Source of the DNA: Bacteroidota bacterium
Lineage (GTDB): Bacteria; Bacteroidota; Bacteroidia; Bacteroidales; VadinHA17
DNA: 56,277 nt
Assembly: GCA_029552825.1 (NCBI GenBank)
Contig: JAKPDL010000166.1
Location: forward strand, 1-56,277
Reading direction: 5' to 3'
The translations under genes and the position numbers were made by a program. The notes under the pieces were generated by a model. It did no database searches and had not been told where the DNA came from. It saw only the letters and a list, made by a program, of their open reading frames with translations. Of this stretch, positions 53,593 to 56,277 are shown in pieces. Numbering within the stretch: the stretch's first letter is position 1; each line of letters opens with the position of its first letter.

Positions 53593-56085
53593 TTAATTAT
53601 ATCCCAGTTCATCTTCAAACCCTTTTGATTTTACTCTTCCGAGATTGGCACTTGGTGGTTGTGTTCCGAAAAATGCAGGGATATTTCTCTGTGAACCCGA
53701 TAAAAAGATATCTTTTCTATCCTCATTGAAGACCTCTGTATTTATTGTAAACATATTCTTGAATAAACCTAATTCAATTCCCAGGTTATTTTTAATTGCT
53801 GTTTCCCATCTTACATCTGGGTTTCCGACAACTGTCTGCCGATACATATAATATGGACTTAATCCATTGGTCAGTTCACTCAGACCTGCTCTGCCTCCGT
53901 AAGCATACTGTGAACTATAAAGCCATCTGCTGCCACTTACATTGTCATCACCTATTTTCCCTCTACTGAATCTTATTTTTAAATTGTTAATCTGGGGTAT
54001 TTTAAAGAAAGGTTCATTTGAAATAACCCATCCAACAGCAATTGAAGGGAAGAAATCGAAGCGGTATCCAGGTCCGAATTGTTCTGAACCGTTATATGCT
54101 CCATTAGCTTCAAACAGATATTTAGACCTGTAATCATATGTAGCTCTGAAAACCCAGTCTTCTCTGTAATTAGGGAACATACTGCCGCTGGCGAACTGCT
54201 CCCTTTTAAACAGTCCCATTGCAGTAACATTATGCATCCCGAACTTACGGGCATAATTTAACTGGATCTGGTACATAAGCCTTCTGTCCACAGGAATACC
54301 AGGTGTCCAGTTCTGCCCTGAACCGACGGTTTCCTCACGTATCGTCCATGGACGAATTACCCAGTCATACTCTTCATCACTAACAGGAAGATATTTTGTA
54401 TACTCGCTGGGGTCCTGATCAGGTCCGGTATATAGCATTGGGTATATCTGTGTATATGGGACATTTGTAACTGCTTCATTTGGACGCACGTGGTTGGTTA
54501 TATCGTAAATTCCTCCCTCAGATCTTATATTGTTATCGTAAAACAGAGATGCCTTTAAATTCAAACCTTCGGTAATAAAATCAAGATTCTGGGTAAGGCT
54601 GAAATCAGAGTTCAACTGTGTGGTTCTTGTTTGTCTAATACCTATGTTATAAACAACTGCAATTGGATTTGCAGTATTATTTCCCCCTTCAGCATAGCAG
54701 CCCCATCTGTTGTCGGCATACATGGGCAGGAAAAGGTTGGGGGCAAGACCATAGGTGGCCCTCCACATCCATGCATCAGCACGGCTGGTGGAGCCTTCAT
54801 TGTTATAGTTTGTATTTTTAACACTGTAATAACCTGCCAGGTTCAGTGAAAATTTCGTTGTTCTGGTCAACTTAATGTCAATATTGCTCCTGAAATTGAA
54901 CCTGTCAAAGTTGTAGTTCGGGTAATATCCTTTTCCATTGTCATATCTTTTAAACATATCTCCTTCATGGAGAAATGCAAATGATCCGAAATACTGTACT
55001 GCATCGCTTCCTCCCCTGGCACTCAGTGTGGCTCTGTGAGATAAGCCCATAGTCTTGAACATTTCCTTTTCCCAGTCAACATTCGGGTATATATAAGCAT
55101 ATTCAGGGGTCTGAGGTTTTTTATATCTCAAAACGATGTCATAGGGCACATATGCGTTCCATGAAGGTTCATTAAGAACAACTTCCCTTTCGATGATTTC
55201 GTTTTTTGCCATCATGGCAGCATAGGAATCAAGCTTTTTTGGCTGTTTCGACAGCATAGTACCTGTTGATGTGTAATTGAAATTCAGGACTGTTCTCCCT
55301 TTCTCTCCTCTTTTGGTCGTTATCAGAATTACGCCATTAGCTCCCTTGACTCCAAACACTGCTGTAGCAGAGGCATCCTTTAAAACCGAAATACTTGCAA
55401 CCTCGTTCGGGTCAACATTGTTCATATTTCTTTCCACTCCATCAACAAGAACCAAAGGTTGACCTCCGTTCCAGGTGTTTTGGCCACGAATAAATATATT
55501 TGTGGCACTCTGTCCTGTTAATATACCTCCAGGTTCACCCGAAACAGTAAGGGCAACAACACCCGGCAACTGTCCTGTTATTGCCTGCCTTAGATCAGGG
55601 GCGCTTCCCGTACGCTTCAACTCATCACTCGACATCTGGGTTACAGCTCCTACAACTGTCTCTTTTTTCTGAGTACCGTAACCAACTACAACTACCTCAG
55701 TCAGAGCAAGAGTAGTCTCTGCCATTGTTACATTAATCACTGACCTGCCATTTACCGGTACTTCCTGCGTTTCAAAACCAATGAAACTGAAGGTGAGTAC
55801 ATCATCTCTGTTAATGTTCGAAAGTGAATATTTGCCTGACATGTCAGTTAAGGCTCCTTTTGAGGTTCCTTTTACCATAACGGTAACTCCAGCAAGAGGC
55901 TGCCCCTGCTGGTCTGTTACCGTACCGGTGACACTAATCAGTTGCTGATCTTCATGCTTAATTGAAGATGATACCTCGAAGGGTAACATCACAGCGAAAA
56001 TAAATATCAGCATTCTTAAACCAGGCGCTGGAAAAAAAGTTCTCCACAACCCGAATTTGCTTTGTTTCACACCATTTCTTTGCAT
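53593..56085 (-). CDS. SusC/RagA-family TonB-linked receptor, N-terminal part (pair 1)
   Basis: The 830 residues cover a signal segment (MLIFIFAVMLPFEVSS near 25), a carboxypeptidase-regulatory-like domain (LISVTGTVTDQQGQPLAGV near 48), the VVVVGYGTQKKETV stretch near 132, a plug (NIFIRGQNTWNGGQPLVLVDGVERN near 195, GVKGANGVILITTKRGEKG near 246), and most of the barrel. It stops at TAA (53593-53595, codon 831) with 258 in-frame codons remaining. The intact product would be about 1,089 residues, normal for SusC. Without the last barrel strands it should not insert correctly. Whether readthrough occurs is unknown. Confidence 0.9.
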   Translation of the reverse strand: MQRNGVKQSKFGLWRTFFPAPGLRMLIFIFAVMLPFEVSSSIKHEDQQLISVTGTVTDQQGQPLAGVTVMVKGTSKGALTDMSGKYSLSNINRDDVLTFSFIGFETQEVPVNGRSVINVTMAETTLALTEVVVVGYGTQKKETVVGAVTQMSSDELKRTGSAPDLRQAITGQLPGVVALTVSGEPGGILTGQSATNIFIRGQNTWNGGQPLVLVDGVERNMNNVDPNEVASISVLKDASATAVFGVKGANGVILITTKRGEKGRTVLNFNYTSTGTMLSKQPKKLDSYAAMMAKNEIIEREVVLNEPSWNAYVPYDIVLRYKKPQTPEYAYIYPNVDWEKEMFKTMGLSHRATLSARGGSDAVQYFGSFAFLHEGDMFKRYDNGKGYYPNYNFDRFNFRSNIDIKLTRTTKFSLNLAGYYSVKNTNYNNEGSTSRADAWMWRATYGLAPNLFLPMYADNRWGCYAEGGNNTANPIAVVYNIGIRQTRTTQLNSDFSLTQNLDFITEGLNLKASLFYDNNIRSEGGIYDITNHVRPNEAVTNVPYTQIYPMLYTGPDQDPSEYTKYLPVSDEEYDWVIRPWTIREETVGSGQNWTPGIPVDRRLMYQIQLNYARKFGMHNVTAMGLFKREQFASGSMFPNYREDWVFRATYDYRSKYLFEANGAYNGSEQFGPGYRFDFFPSIAVGWVISNEPFFKIPQINNLKIRFSRGKIGDDNVSGSRWLYSSQYAYGGRAGLSELTNGLSPYYMYRQTVVGNPDVRWETAIKNNLGIELGLFKNMFTINTEVFNEDRKDIFLSGSQRNIPAFFGTQPPSANLGRVKSKGFEDELGYN

Positions 56086-56137
56086 AAGTATCTAGAATAA
56101 TAATTCTTATTATTTATCTGAAAAGTATAAATAAAAA

Positions 56138-56277
56138 GATTATGTAACATTGTTTCTGTAAAATTAAAAAAGCCACGGCTGAAAAAAATAATTATAATAG
56201 TGATAAACTTTAAAAATTTTATCAGCCATGGCAAGAAAAACGAATAAAATTACAAAAGATTTTTCACAAGAGCTACA
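56138..56277. repeat. Right copy of inverted end repeat
   Basis: This is the reverse complement of 1-140: 78 identical bases from 56138 to 56215, then a 3-base length difference, then a conserved start codon region. It begins 53 bases upstream of the susC start, so the element edge lies next to or inside the promoter of the PUL. A TATAAT hexamer at 56193-56198 may be part of the element's own promoter. Confidence 0.85.
56228..56277 (+). CDS. 5' fragment of repeated outward-facing gene, family unknown
   Basis: An ATG at 56228-56230 opens a frame to the window end reading MARKTNKITKDFSQEL plus partial codons. It is homologous to the left-end fragment. The ATG lies in CAGCCATGGC (56223-56232), which can pair with GCCACGGCTG (56172-56181) with one mismatch, so the start could be hidden in a long transcript. 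A transposase is the natural guess, but nothing more can be shown. Confidence 0.5.
   Translation, partial: MARKTNKITKDFSQEL

Noticed and set aside
53509-53595. Frameshift in susC between the two parts
   Set aside because: Both parts are in the same frame: 56085 minus 53508 is divisible by three and the intervening 84 bases read as SusC codons. Only a stop codon interrupts them.
1-56277. Circular replicon suggested by matching ends
   Set aside because: The ends match as inverted, not direct, repeats, so they cannot close a circle by overlap, and the gene content is chromosomal.

Overview
The window is a 56 kb piece of a Bacteroidota genome, most like a free-living or gut Bacteroidales-type polysaccharide degrader. 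The evidence is two SusC/SusD pairs, a TonB-dependent receptor with a DUF4249 lipoprotein, many secreted glycoside hydrolases and lipoproteins, Bacteroidota-type promoter elements (TTTG with TAnnTTTG), and little use of Shine-Dalgarno sites. I found no rRNA, tRNA, CRISPR array or prophage. I also found no recognisable transcriptional regulator anywhere in the window.

Layout. Positions 1-140 and 56138-56277 are inverted copies of one repeat, each carrying the first codons of an outward-facing, truncated gene. Positions 141-584 hold a 95-bp MITE-like element. Positions 585-7994 (+) are proB-proA-acn-icd-gltA, the supply of 2-oxoglutarate and glutamate plus two proline steps. Positions 8024-13167 (+) are the threonine operon thrABC, preceded by a clear attenuator: a leader peptide with 8 threonines, a terminator and a matching antiterminator. 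Positions 13159-15667 hold a secreted nucleoside hydrolase (-) and a GH29 fucosidase (+), followed by a BASS-family sodium symporter.

Positions 17172-22966 (-) are a sugar-acid type cluster: GDPD, ribokinase, RraA-like protein, Tat-exported enolase-superfamily enzyme and AGE-family epimerase. It is divergent from GH88 plus a Tat lipoprotein Gfo/Idh/MocA oxidoreductase (23081-25651, +). Next come a GH10 xylanase with a DUF5009-type membrane protein (-), two GH2 enzymes (+), and a deoxyribonucleotidase-like phosphatase (-). The gap between the first GH2 gene and the phosphatase carries an array of ten 17-bp AT-rich repeats.

Positions 34632-42664 (-) look like a five-gene operon: DUF1080 protein, small secreted unknown, STN-type TonB receptor, DUF4249 lipoprotein, and a large protein with macroglobulin-like and orphan plug-like regions. 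Positions 43033-56085 (-) are a polysaccharide utilization locus (PUL) with tandem SusCD pairs, a DUF1735 surface lipoprotein and a heparinase II/III-type lyase. The first susC of this locus is broken by a single in-frame TAA codon.

Together the accessory genes suggest uptake and breakdown of a uronic-acid-containing, decorated plant or algal polysaccharide. Several sugar-converting enzymes that are often cytoplasmic carry export signals here.
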